A stretch of DNA of 43,932 bases from Chitinophagaceae bacterium (lineage in GTDB: Bacteria > Bacteroidota > Bacteroidia > Chitinophagales > Chitinophagaceae). The DNA is taken from the NCBI GenBank assembly GCA_025359725.1, contig JANYEX010000042.1, positions 1 through 43,932 on the forward strand. The letters run 5' to 3'. Under the pieces are notes generated by a model that saw nothing but the letters and a program-made list of their open reading frames with translations, did no database searches and was not told the DNA's origin. Positions 30,741 to 39,751 of this stretch are shown here, piece by piece; within the stretch, counting starts at the first letter, position 1, and each line of letters opens with the position of its first letter. The position numbers and the translations under genes are program-made.

Positions 30741-31706
30741 ATGCATAGTTTCCAAGAGTTGGCAAAGAAGTTTATTAATCGTTTTGATGTACCTCATTTT
30801 CCAAAACACCCCGCCACCCTTTACGAACCCGGCGATTACTTTTTAACCATTGGTGGCAAACGTATCAGACCTGTTATGTGCCTGATGGGCAATGAACTCT
30901 TTGGCGACATTACCGAAGATGCCTACAGCGTAGCAATAGCCATAGAGCTGTTTCATAACTTTACTTTGGTACATGATGATATTATGGATGCTGCTCCTTT
31001 GCGCCGTGGTATGGAAACTGTACACACCAAATATGGCCCTAGCGTGGCACTGCTTTGTGGCGATGTAATGATTATAAAAGCTTATGATTACATCAATAAA
31101 ATAAACATAGAACATATCCGGGCGGTGATGGAGTTGTTCAACAAGACCGCTACCGAAGTGTGCGAAGGGCAACAACTAGATATGGATTTCGAGAAGCAGG
31201 AAACAGTTTCCTTTGATGAATACCTGCACATGATTTCCCTTAAAACATCTGTGTTATTGGCTGCCTCATTAAAGCTTGGTGCCATAATAGGTGGTGCTGG
31301 CGAGGCTAATTGCAACAACATCTACAACTTCGGTCTTAACCTAGGACTAGCTTTTCAGATTCAGGATGATTATTTAGATGCCTTCGGCGATCCTGCCAAG
31401 TTTGGTAAGGATGTAGGTGGCGATATCCGTCAGAATAAAAAGACTTTTCTTCTATTACATGCCCTAGAGGTCGCTACCCCCCAGCAGTTGACTACCATAA
31501 AAGAACTATTAAACACTGATAGTGCCGATAAGGTAGAAAGGATGCTCGAGATATTCAAGGCATGTAACGTAGCCGCATGGGCAAATCAATTAAAGGAACA
31601 ATACCTTGCAAAAGCATATAAATACTTGGATGACATCGCCGTTACTGCTACCCGCAAACACGAACTAGCCAAGCTTGCAGAGTACCTAATTCAACGCCAG
31701 TCGTAA
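30741..31706 (+). CDS. Polyprenyl (isoprenyl) diphosphate synthase
   Basis: Aspartate motifs LVHDDIMDAAPLRRG and FQIQDDYLDAFGDP. Confidence 0.95.
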   Translation: MHSFQELAKKFINRFDVPHFPKHPATLYEPGDYFLTIGGKRIRPVMCLMGNELFGDITEDAYSVAIAIELFHNFTLVHDDIMDAAPLRRGMETVHTKYGPSVALLCGDVMIIKAYDYINKINIEHIRAVMELFNKTATEVCEGQQLDMDFEKQETVSFDEYLHMISLKTSVLLAASLKLGAIIGGAGEANCNNIYNFGLNLGLAFQIQDDYLDAFGDPAKFGKDVGGDIRQNKKTFLLLHALEVATPQQLTTIKELLNTDSADKVERMLEIFKACNVAAWANQLKEQYLAKAYKYLDDIAVTATRKHELAKLAEYLIQRQS

Positions 31707-31762
31707 ATCATAAATTGTAATTCGTAAGTTGTGTGTATTACTTACAACTAATCACTTACTAC

Positions 31763-32635
31763 TTACGACTCTCTTCTCGCTGCTTCCCAACCAATTATTG
31801 CCATCTTTCTTTCTGTTCCCCAGCGGTATTCGCCAATGCCTCCCACACTTTTTATTACCCTATGGCAAGGGATAATAAACCCCACAGGGTTAGATCCTAT
31901 GGCACTACCCACGGCTCTTTGTGCAGTAGGATTCTGTATATCCTCGGCTATGTTGCTATAAGATTTAAGCCCTCCTTCAGGTATCTTCAACAAGGCTTCC
32001 CACACTTTCAACTGAAACGGCGTTCCCTTCAGGTGCAGTTTTATCTGCGCAGCATCGTCTATCTTATGCCCAAAGAATTGTTTTATCAATTGATGATAGC
32101 CCGTCTCTTCCTCCACAATGGTGGCATTAACCCACAATTGCTTCAGTTCCTCCAACGATTCTTTGCTCGATTCATTATAAAAAAACAAATTACATATCCC
32201 CACCTCCGTCGAAGCAACTAAGTAATTACCAAAGGCACTCTCCCCATAGCTATACTTGATAATCAGGTTCTTACCCCCGTTCTTGTATTCGCCCGGCGTC
32301 ATCCCTTCTATTTTCACAAACAGATCGTGCAGCCTTCCCGTGCCAGACAACCCCGTTTCGTAGGCGGCATCATACACCGAAGTGCCGCTAGTTTTCAATA
32401 CTTCCTTGGCATATTCCACACTTAGGTAATGCAGAAATTTCTTAGGGCCAACCCCCGCCCAATCCGTAAACATCCGCTGAAAATGGAAGGGGCTAATATG
32501 CACCGCCACCGCCACTTCCTCCAGCGAAGGCTGCTGCTGCATGTTATCTTTTATGTACGTAAGCGCATCCGCTATCCTATCATAATCTTGCATACCAATC
32601 TGTTTAATCGAGTAAAGTTGCGCTGTATCCGCCAA
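31763..32635 (-). CDS. AraC-type HTH fused to methylated-DNA-[protein]-cysteine S-methyltransferase (Ada-like)
   Basis: AraC HTH (SLEEVAVAVHISPFHFQRMF) then OGT active site VGFIIPCHRVIKSVGGIGEYRWG. Confidence 0.93.
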   Translation of the reverse strand: MADTAQLYSIKQIGMQDYDRIADALTYIKDNMQQQPSLEEVAVAVHISPFHFQRMFTDWAGVGPKKFLHYLSVEYAKEVLKTSGTSVYDAAYETGLSGTGRLHDLFVKIEGMTPGEYKNGGKNLIIKYSYGESAFGNYLVASTEVGICNLFFYNESSKESLEELKQLWVNATIVEEETGYHQLIKQFFGHKIDDAAQIKLHLKGTPFQLKVWEALLKIPEGGLKSYSNIAEDIQNPTAQRAVGSAIGSNPVGFIIPCHRVIKSVGGIGEYRWGTERKMAIIGWEAARRES

Positions 32636-32785
32636 TTAAAAAACCCGATTCTTGCTTTATCCCCCCTCATCCCTTTATTCCGCAACAGCAATATCAACAC
32701 TGGTTTTAATCACAAACCCCCTCATTTACACTCTTCCAACAAAGCCAAAATATTTCATACTTTATATTTTATATTTCTCTTTTGG

Positions 32786-32880
32786 GCGTATCCCTTCGGG
32801 TCGGGCTTTTCGTTCCAATCTTTTTGCCCCCAGAAAAAAAAGGGGGACAAAAAGTATTTCCACTACAATCCCTTACGCAG
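32786..32880. repeat. Palindromic intergenic element with CTTTTTGCCCCC / GGGGGACAAAAAG core
   Basis: Imperfect inverted core plus flanking ttccaatc / ctacaatccc; resembles dispersed intergenic elements of Bacteroidota. Confidence 0.5.
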
Positions 32881-33037
32881 CAGGCAAACAGGTTTACAAT
32901 AAACAGTCAGCGTTTATAACAATCCCCGTCATATCGAGGCACGAGATATCTAACCGAATAATATTGGCAATACAAAATTGATGCAATCAAATTTCTCATG
33001 CCTTACAACAACGTGAATTAAAGGCGTCTCTTATTTG

Positions 33038-33056
33038 CCAACTTTTCAGAAGTTGG
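33038..33056. repeat. Small perfect inverted repeat CCAACTT-ttcag-AAGTTGG
   Basis: Arms 33038-33044 and 33050-33056. Confidence 0.75.
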
Positions 33057-33337
33057 TAAATCTACAGAAACACATTCTTTACGCAAGATTTGGCACCCAC
33101 CGTCATTCCCATTTTTTTCTGGTGCGACAGATGAACCATTCGAAAAGACGGCAATGAATTTTGCCTTTGTTAGTGTTCCCAACTCGCCATTGTTGTGTCT
33201 TTTGACCAACAACAATCAATAAAAATCCAATTGATAATTTCTAAACGAATATATACGAAACCACCTTATTAGTTGTCGGTTAGAAGAAAGAGTGTCAACC
33301 ATAAAACCTTAATAGAAGGGTATTGCTACTTTAAAGC

Positions 33338-33620
33338 TTTCCATTGCACTGGAAAACTTTTCTGTTGTACTAGAAAACATTTCCGTTGCACTGGAAAACA
33401 TTTCTGTTGTACTGGAAAACATTTCCGTTGCACTGGAAAACATTTCCGTTGCACTGGAAAACATTTCCGTTGCACTGGAAAACATTTCCGTTGCACTGGA
33501 AAACATTTCCGTTGCACTGGAAAATATTTCCGTTGCACTGGAAAACATTTCCGTTGCACTGGAAAACATTTCCGTTGCACTGGAAAACATTTCCGTTGCA
33601 CTGGAAAATATTTCCGTGGT
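33338..33620. repeat. 21-bp tandem repeat array, 13 full units plus a partial, consensus TTTCCGTTGCACTGGAAAACA
   Basis: Unit starts every 21 bp from 33338 to 33590, partial at 33611; most units carry a TTTCC/GGAAA dyad. Confidence 0.98.
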
Positions 33621-33766
33621 AATAACCCAAATGATTTTAACAATTGACAGGCTAAAGAAAGGTAGAATTTAACATTGAAAGTAGTCTATTTTAAAACGGC
33701 ACAAATTGCTGGGATATACTTTACAACCTATTCGATAAAGTTTTCATTCTATTTTAGCTTACAATC

Positions 33767-34645
33767 CTATACCCTTCGCACATCTACCGAAACAGAAAGC
33801 CTATGTGGGCCGCTACTAAGGATAACGCCTTTTAGTGGGGTAATGTCAAAATAATCCCTGCCCCAACCAATAGTAATGTGTTGCTCGGTGGGTACGGTAT
33901 TGTTGGTTGGGTCGAAATCGAGCCAGCCAATATTGGGAACGTAAACAGAAAACCAAGCATGGGAAGCATCTACGCCAACCAATTTTTCTACACCTGGCGG
34001 GGGAAGCGTTTCTATATATCCGCTTACATAACGAGCGGGCAACCCAACAGAACGAAGGCACGCAATGCCCACATGGGCAAAATCCTGACACACTCCCTTA
34101 CGCGTTTTCATCACCTCTGATATGGGCGTAGCAACGGTGGTAAAACCGGGTTTGAACTGAAAGTCTTTGTAAATACGTTCCATCAAGTTATAGATGGCTT
34201 CGTAAACTGGCCTGCCTGGGGTAAAAGATTGCAAGGCATAAGTAGTAATACCCGCCTCGAAAGTGGTCGCTTCTGTTTCGGGAACATACTGGCGAGCATC
34301 AATATGGTCTAACAGTGGCTGGTATAATTGCAACCTCGCATCCTCCCACGAAATCTTTCCGTAGGTATCTATAGCCTGTTTTTGTTCAACAGCTTTTCTT
34401 TCTATCTCAGAAGAAACAGTTACGGTTAGGGATTTATGTTCGTGCTGAATGGCAAAATAGATAACCTTATTACCAAAGAAATCTTCAAACTCATTAATTA
34501 CATCAGGCACAGGATCTATTACGATGGTAGATTTCTTACACACCTGCCCATTGGCATTTCGGGGAATTAACCGCGCCATGTTATGGCACAAACTGATGGG
34601 TTCGTAATAGATGTATTGTGTTTTATGAACAATTTTATAATTCAT
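33767..34645 (-). CDS. Transglutaminase-like cysteine protease-fold protein
   Basis: KGVCQDFAHVGIACLRSVGLPARYVSGYIET, DASHAWFSVYVPNIGWLDFDPTN (Cys-His-Asp). Confidence 0.92.
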   Translation of the reverse strand: MNYKIVHKTQYIYYEPISLCHNMARLIPRNANGQVCKKSTIVIDPVPDVINEFEDFFGNKVIYFAIQHEHKSLTVTVSSEIERKAVEQKQAIDTYGKISWEDARLQLYQPLLDHIDARQYVPETEATTFEAGITTYALQSFTPGRPVYEAIYNLMERIYKDFQFKPGFTTVATPISEVMKTRKGVCQDFAHVGIACLRSVGLPARYVSGYIETLPPPGVEKLVGVDASHAWFSVYVPNIGWLDFDPTNNTVPTEQHITIGWGRDYFDITPLKGVILSSGPHRLSVSVDVRRV

Positions 34646-34656
34646 GGTAGTATCTA

Positions 34657-37281
34657 TTATCCCGCAGTAAATAATTGCCTATGCGGCTGGGTATGTTTGA
34701 AATAAGTTTTAGAAATAGCATTGGGGATGGTAGCCAGATAAGAATACATATCTGCCAGGAAGTTATCCAAGTTTTCGTAAGTAGCCATCGTATCATCTAG
34801 TGTTGAAAGAAAATCTTTATCCGCATTCTTCAACTGATTGTACAGTTCGGTGGTAAGGCGCACATGTTCAGGAACGCTACCTGTGTTCTGTGTATTCGGC
34901 ATACTTTCAAGATAAGTTTTAATCCTCACCACCTGATAAATAAGCGAACGAGGGTTATCGGGGTCAAGTAACATCAACTCCAAAACGAGGGGCAACTGTA
35001 GATGAACCTTATATTTATAACGATAGTTTACTAAAGAATCATTGCTGCGCAATACGGCTTCCTGCAGATTGTAGGCAACTTCCTCGTCGTGTTTATTTAC
35101 CAAAGTAGCCCTCAGCATGTTTACCAAAAGGATACTAGACTCTAGCTTACGACCCGTATTTAATAAAGACCAGCCTTGCTCTCTAGAGATACTTTCTCGG
35201 TTTAGTCCAATAAATGCAACCATCAAAGTGATGAGGTCATCCATCATGGTAATCATCTTAAAATGGGTAAGGTGTGTAGTAGATGCCTCTACCCAAAGCT
35301 CTTCCATACTGCGTAACACCCGCCAAGTATCTGTACTCCAGTGGTCACGCACGGCATTAACCGCCCTACTAAACAAGGCAAAGTTGTAAGTGAGCCCCCC
35401 ATTTTTATTAGGATCGAACATCATTTCTGACAACTCCTTCCACGGGTTATCGAGCTTTGCCTTACCTGTTTCACCAATAAAACCAGGATAGGTAAACGTG
35501 TAATGGGTTAATGCCATCAAGAGGGTATGTTCTGTTTCTCGATTAGAGTCTAACTGAATACGATTCCCTTCGGTGATGGCTTGCATGACGGTACGCTGAA
35601 ACCGCGCATTACCCAAAAACCTATCGGCATAACGCCCCACCCAAAACAAGTTTTCGGCAGTATGACTAGGCAATACATTCTTATAATTGAGAACATGGGC
35701 TACCTGTAGCTGCTGACTTTGCAGTTGTAACCTCGATTGAAACTGAGACTGTGACTGGGATTGCGATTGTATGCCAAAAGAATTTTTAGTCAGTTGTTGT
35801 ATCTGGTCAGTTTCGTTAGACTCTGGATTAATAATCCATGTGTCCTTGCTCAATCCCCCCAACTGATTAGAAATAACCATGTTGGAAGAATCGCTAGAGG
35901 TTCGGGTAAGTCCGCCCTTCATTACGGTATAGCTATCTTTATTACTCACCAGAAAACTTCTGAACAAAGCATTCTTAGGTTCTACTTTCGTATCTACAAA
36001 TGAGGGCGTAGAAGAAAACGTAACCTTCTCTTGACCAACGTATAAATAGGGGTGTGTTTTAATTTGCTCCTTTAGTTCCTCAATTCTTTTGGCAGAAATA
36101 GTAGAGCCATCAATAGAAGTACTGACAGATGAATCGCGATATATCTTCTTAATTACCAAGGTAGAAATATTCTCCAGTACATATTTCATTTCGCTTGGTT
36201 GCCCACACCACCATGAGGCGATGTTGGGAAGTATGAGTGGTTTATCGAAATAATACTTAGCAATAGCAGGTAAGAAAGGCATGATACCAGGGTTCTCCAA
36301 TATGCCACTACCCAATGGGTTTGCAATCCTTACATTTCCACTACGAACCGCTTGCAACAAACCTGCTACGCCTAATTGCGAATCTTCTTTTAGTTCCAAG
36401 GGGTCACAATAATTATCATCCACACGTCGCAAAATCACATCCACTCTTTCCAATCCGCCTACCGTTTTAAGCCATACATAATTATCTATTACCATAAGGT
36501 CATCGCCCTGCACAAGGGTATAACCGAGGTAGGAAGAAAGGTATGAATGCTCAAAATAAGTTTCGTTTCTAGGCCCAGGAGTAAGTATCACAATACGAGG
36601 TTGATCTTGCCGTGGCATCATTTCCGTAAGAGCATTCCGTAGGTCGGTAAAGTAGGGAGAGAGCTGTTTTACCTTCAATCCTTCAAAAAACTCTGGCAGA
36701 ATACGCGCCATTGCCATCCTGTTTTCCAAAGCATATCCCGAACCAGAAGGGGCTTGTGTTCTATCGTTCAACACCCATATCTTCCCATCGGGACTACGAG
36801 CAATATCCGCAGAATATAAAACCAATTGATGGTTACCAGTAAGTTGTATGCCCGCGCACTGCCTAAGGAAGCCTGGGTGGTTGTACACCAATTCTATAGG
36901 TAGTAATCCATTCTTTATCAGCTGTTGTGCGCCGTAAATATCTTTTAAAATCAGGTTAAATAACTCTGCACGCTGTATCAATCCAGCTTCTATAGTTGTC
37001 CATTCCTGCTTGCTTATCAAAAAAGGAATTACATCTAAGTTCCATGGGCGGTTAAGTCCCAATGGGTCACCATAAATGTTGTAGGTAACTCCATTTTCCT
37101 TTAAAAATCTGAGTATTGCATGCCTTCTTTCTTGTAATTCTTCGGAACCAAGCTGTCCAAATGATTGAAAAAAGGTTTGCCAATAAGGTCGCAGGTTGCC
37201 ATCATCGCCTAATAATTCATTGTATGAATAATTAGAACTGAAATAATTTTGAAAAAGAGATGCCTGCCGGGTAGCTATCAT
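34657..37281 (-). CDS. Fused circularly permuted ATP-grasp (type 2) + alpha-E (DUF403) protein
   Basis: N-terminal DGNLRPYW...VTYNIYGDPLGLNRPWNLDVIPFLI, ILTPGPRNETYFEHSYLSSYLGYTLVQGDDL; C-terminal SHTAENLFWVGRYADR; SQ-rich linker. Confidence 0.92.
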   Translation of the reverse strand: MIATRQASLFQNYFSSNYSYNELLGDDGNLRPYWQTFFQSFGQLGSEELQERRHAILRFLKENGVTYNIYGDPLGLNRPWNLDVIPFLISKQEWTTIEAGLIQRAELFNLILKDIYGAQQLIKNGLLPIELVYNHPGFLRQCAGIQLTGNHQLVLYSADIARSPDGKIWVLNDRTQAPSGSGYALENRMAMARILPEFFEGLKVKQLSPYFTDLRNALTEMMPRQDQPRIVILTPGPRNETYFEHSYLSSYLGYTLVQGDDLMVIDNYVWLKTVGGLERVDVILRRVDDNYCDPLELKEDSQLGVAGLLQAVRSGNVRIANPLGSGILENPGIMPFLPAIAKYYFDKPLILPNIASWWCGQPSEMKYVLENISTLVIKKIYRDSSVSTSIDGSTISAKRIEELKEQIKTHPYLYVGQEKVTFSSTPSFVDTKVEPKNALFRSFLVSNKDSYTVMKGGLTRTSSDSSNMVISNQLGGLSKDTWIINPESNETDQIQQLTKNSFGIQSQSQSQSQFQSRLQLQSQQLQVAHVLNYKNVLPSHTAENLFWVGRYADRFLGNARFQRTVMQAITEGNRIQLDSNRETEHTLLMALTHYTFTYPGFIGETGKAKLDNPWKELSEMMFDPNKNGGLTYNFALFSRAVNAVRDHWSTDTWRVLRSMEELWVEASTTHLTHFKMITMMDDLITLMVAFIGLNRESISREQGWSLLNTGRKLESSILLVNMLRATLVNKHDEEVAYNLQEAVLRSNDSLVNYRYKYKVHLQLPLVLELMLLDPDNPRSLIYQVVRIKTYLESMPNTQNTGSVPEHVRLTTELYNQLKNADKDFLSTLDDTMATYENLDNFLADMYSYLATIPNAISKTYFKHTQPHRQLFTAG

Positions 37282-37442
37282 TAAAATAGTTCTAAGTAAA
37301 ACAAAAGCAAATATTCGGGTTGCTCGGAAAATTTAAAAATAGGGAATAATAGGTAAAAAAAGCTTTTTGTTATTGATTTTTCTTGTAAAAAGTTACTGTT
37401 GTATAGAAAGTATTCAATTTATTGAATAGATTTTATTCAATC

Positions 37443-37505
37443 TAGCAGACCAGCAACAGGACTTTGCATACCTGCAATTGGAAGTTGCAAACCTGCGTTG
37501 TATCA
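37443..37505. repeat. Degenerate 21-bp tandem repeat, 3 units
   Basis: Units at 37443, 37464, 37485 (tagcagaccagcaacaggact / ttgcatacctgcaattggaag / ttgcaaacctgcgttgtatca). Confidence 0.7.
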
Positions 37506-37560
37506 TACATAGTAAATCGTTGGCTGAGAATTATATGTTCTTATCAGTTTCACAATATTT

Positions 37561-37589
37561 ATTGTCAATTACCACAGCGAGTATATTTG
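37561..37589 (+). promoter_or_regulatory. Candidate Bacteroidota-type promoter upstream of the LptF/G-like gene
   Basis: ATTG-N17-TATATTTG, resembling TTTG-N19-TAnnTTTG, 14 nt before the ATG. Confidence 0.4.
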
Positions 37590-37602
37590 TAGCCATTTAA
37601 AG

Positions 37603-38697
37603 ATGAAAAAACTCGACTGGTTCATAATAAAAAAATTTCTTAGCACCTTCTTCTTTGCTATTCTATTGTTCACGGTTATTGCTATCGTGATAGATTTAAG
37701 CGAGAAGACGGACAATTTTGTTAGGTCTGGGTTAGGCTTTGTAAACATCATAAAGCAATACTATTACGGTTTTGTTCCTTACATCATAGCCCTAATGTTT
37801 CCCCTATTCGTCTATATCTCGGTTATCTTTTTTACCTCTAAGATGGCCAATAACACCGAGATAATACCGATACTAGCCAGTGGCGTTTCTTACAATCGGT
37901 GGCTAAGACCTTATATTATGGGTGGGGCATTTTTGGGAATGATACTATGGACGTCTAACCTTTATGTAATCCCTCGTGCCAACCAGATTAGAAGCACTTT
38001 TGAGGCGCGATATGTAGATAGGGATAACTCTTACGAACAACTTGTTGCCAACACAAACACCAATATTTATTTTAAGGTAGATTCTTTTACGTATGCTGGC
38101 ATCATGAATTACGACACCCTGTATAAGCGTGGCGGAACTTTCTTTATGCATCATATAGAAAAGAATAAGCTTACGGTAAATACGCGCGCCGATGATATAT
38201 TGTACGATACTGCCTTAAAGAAATGGCGTTTGGAAAATGTAATTACCAGAACATTACACCCTCTTAATGAAACCGTTACCATGCAGCCAACGCTGGTTGC
38301 CAATTTTAATTTTAAGCCACAAGATTTGATGAGGGACAAGTTTACTAAAGATAAACTGACTTCTAAGGAGCTAGAAAGGTTTATAAAGCTGCAAGAAGAA
38401 AGGGGTTCGGAAGGAATTAATGATTTGAAAGTAGAATTGTACAGACGAAGTGCAACGCCCGTAACCGTGTTTCTGCTTACCATGATAGGTGCAATAGTGG
38501 CAGGGAGAAAAGTGCGTGGAGGTAGCGGGGCGCATCTGGCTTATGGTTTTATTACCGCAGCAGCATTTATTATTACCGATAGGTTTTCTACCATATTCTC
38601 TACTAAAGGCAACCTTCCTCCCATCATTGCCGCCTGGATTCCTAATGGCATCTTTGTTTTTGTTGCCTTGTATTTGCATAAGAAAGCTCCTAAGTAA
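37603..38697 (+). CDS. LptF/LptG-family (YjgP/YjgQ) lipopolysaccharide export permease
   Basis: DWFIIKKFLSTFFFAILLFTVIAIVIDLSEKTDNF; C-terminal permease segment KVRGGSGAHLAYGFITAAAFIITDRFSTIFSTKGNLPPIIAAWIPNGIF. Confidence 0.93.
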   Translation: MKKLDWFIIKKFLSTFFFAILLFTVIAIVIDLSEKTDNFVRSGLGFVNIIKQYYYGFVPYIIALMFPLFVYISVIFFTSKMANNTEIIPILASGVSYNRWLRPYIMGGAFLGMILWTSNLYVIPRANQIRSTFEARYVDRDNSYEQLVANTNTNIYFKVDSFTYAGIMNYDTLYKRGGTFFMHHIEKNKLTVNTRADDILYDTALKKWRLENVITRTLHPLNETVTMQPTLVANFNFKPQDLMRDKFTKDKLTSKELERFIKLQEERGSEGINDLKVELYRRSATPVTVFLLTMIGAIVAGRKVRGGSGAHLAYGFITAAAFIITDRFSTIFSTKGNLPPIIAAWIPNGIFVFVALYLHKKAPK

Positions 38698-38841
38698 CTT
38701 ATATTTTTGTACAGAAGGGTATTTGTTTTATGCCACTATGTATTCAAATTTATAACTTAAACCCTGTCTCTTTATTTAAAACGATTGCTACAAATGGTTT
38801 TATTACTTTTGCGCATCTCAAACATAGTTGATTAACATAGC

Positions 38842-39603
38842 ATGGATTCATTAATCTCCCAAATAGACATAAATAGATTACCCAAACATATTGCTATCAT
38901 CATGGATGGCAATGGACGCTGGGCTGCAGAACAAGGTAAAGAACGGTTGTACGGGCATTATCACGGGGTGGAAAGCGTTAGAAATATTGTAGAAGGCTCT
39001 TCGGAATTGGGTATTGGCTGCCTCACTCTCTATGCTTTTAGTACAGAAAACTGGGACAGGCCTCAACAGGAAGTTAGTGGTTTGATGGCTTTACTGGCAG
39101 ATACGGTAAGAAAAGAGGTGCCGCTACTGAATAAAAATAATATTAAACTACACGTTATTGGCGATATGAGTATGATGCCTCCTTTTGCTGTAAAGGCTCT
39201 GGAAGAATCGATGTTTCTTACTAGCCAGAACAATGGATTGAATCTTATTATGGCGTTGAGTTATAGTAGCCGCTGGGAAATTACCAACGCGGTAAAGAAT
39301 ATTGCTCAGGATGTTATTGCCGGCAAGGTTAACGCCGATGAGATAAACCAAGATACCGTTCACCAGTATCTTGCCACTGGTAAATTTCCAGACCCTGAAC
39401 TGATGATTCGCACAAGTGGCGAATTTAGGATTAGTAACTTCTTACTATACCAATTGGCTTACGCCGAATTATATTTTACAGATACCCGTTGGCCAGATTT
39501 CAGAAAAGAGAATCTATACGAGGCAATAATAGATTTTCAAAATAGAGAAAGACGCTTCGGAAAAACAGGCGCACAAATTCAACAAGAAGAGGCAATTGCG
39601 TAG
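38842..39603 (+). CDS. uppS: Isoprenyl transferase (undecaprenyl diphosphate synthase family)
   Basis: HIAIIMDGNGRWA, TLYAFSTENWDRP, LMIRTSGEFRISNFLLYQLAYAELYFTDTRWPDF. Confidence 0.96.
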   Translation: MDSLISQIDINRLPKHIAIIMDGNGRWAAEQGKERLYGHYHGVESVRNIVEGSSELGIGCLTLYAFSTENWDRPQQEVSGLMALLADTVRKEVPLLNKNNIKLHVIGDMSMMPPFAVKALEESMFLTSQNNGLNLIMALSYSSRWEITNAVKNIAQDVIAGKVNADEINQDTVHQYLATGKFPDPELMIRTSGEFRISNFLLYQLAYAELYFTDTRWPDFRKENLYEAIIDFQNRERRFGKTGAQIQQEEAIA

Positions 39604-39751
39604 CTCTAATCCCAAAGCTCCATTGTTTAACTTCTTATTTAACAAAGACTTTTAAAATATGCCTTTAATTTGCCACTTTTAAGCAAACTGATAATTTTTG
39701 GAAGCTTTCTTTTTTAATCTGCCTTCAGGTAATATACAAACACCCAAACGG

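Noticed and set aside
30729-30741. Leaderless transcript for the polyprenyl synthase gene
   Set aside because: The TAnnTTTG match would place the start site near the ATG, but no clear -33 element is present and the motif is short; kept only as a low-confidence feature
31733-32221. 162-aa plus-strand ORF antisense to the Ada-like gene
   Set aside because: Overlaps a well-supported CDS and has no recognisable domain
32429-32902. 157-aa plus-strand ORF
   Set aside because: Antisense to the Ada-like CDS then running into an intergenic palindrome; basic shadow-frame composition
33018-33215. 65-aa minus-strand ORF ending LPTSEKLANKRRL
   Set aside because: The end translates a small intergenic hairpin; no domain recognised; possible gene remnant but unsupported
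33338-33620. Possible CRISPR array
   Set aside because: Units are contiguous with no unique spacers, the unit is only 21 bp, and no cas genes are present
33273-33647. Overlapping repeat ORFs on both strands (CTGKHFR, MFSSATE, CFPVQRK, VFQCNGN, FPLHWKT)
   Set aside because: They arise because a 21-bp repeat without stops stays open in most frames; no start context or domain favours any one frame
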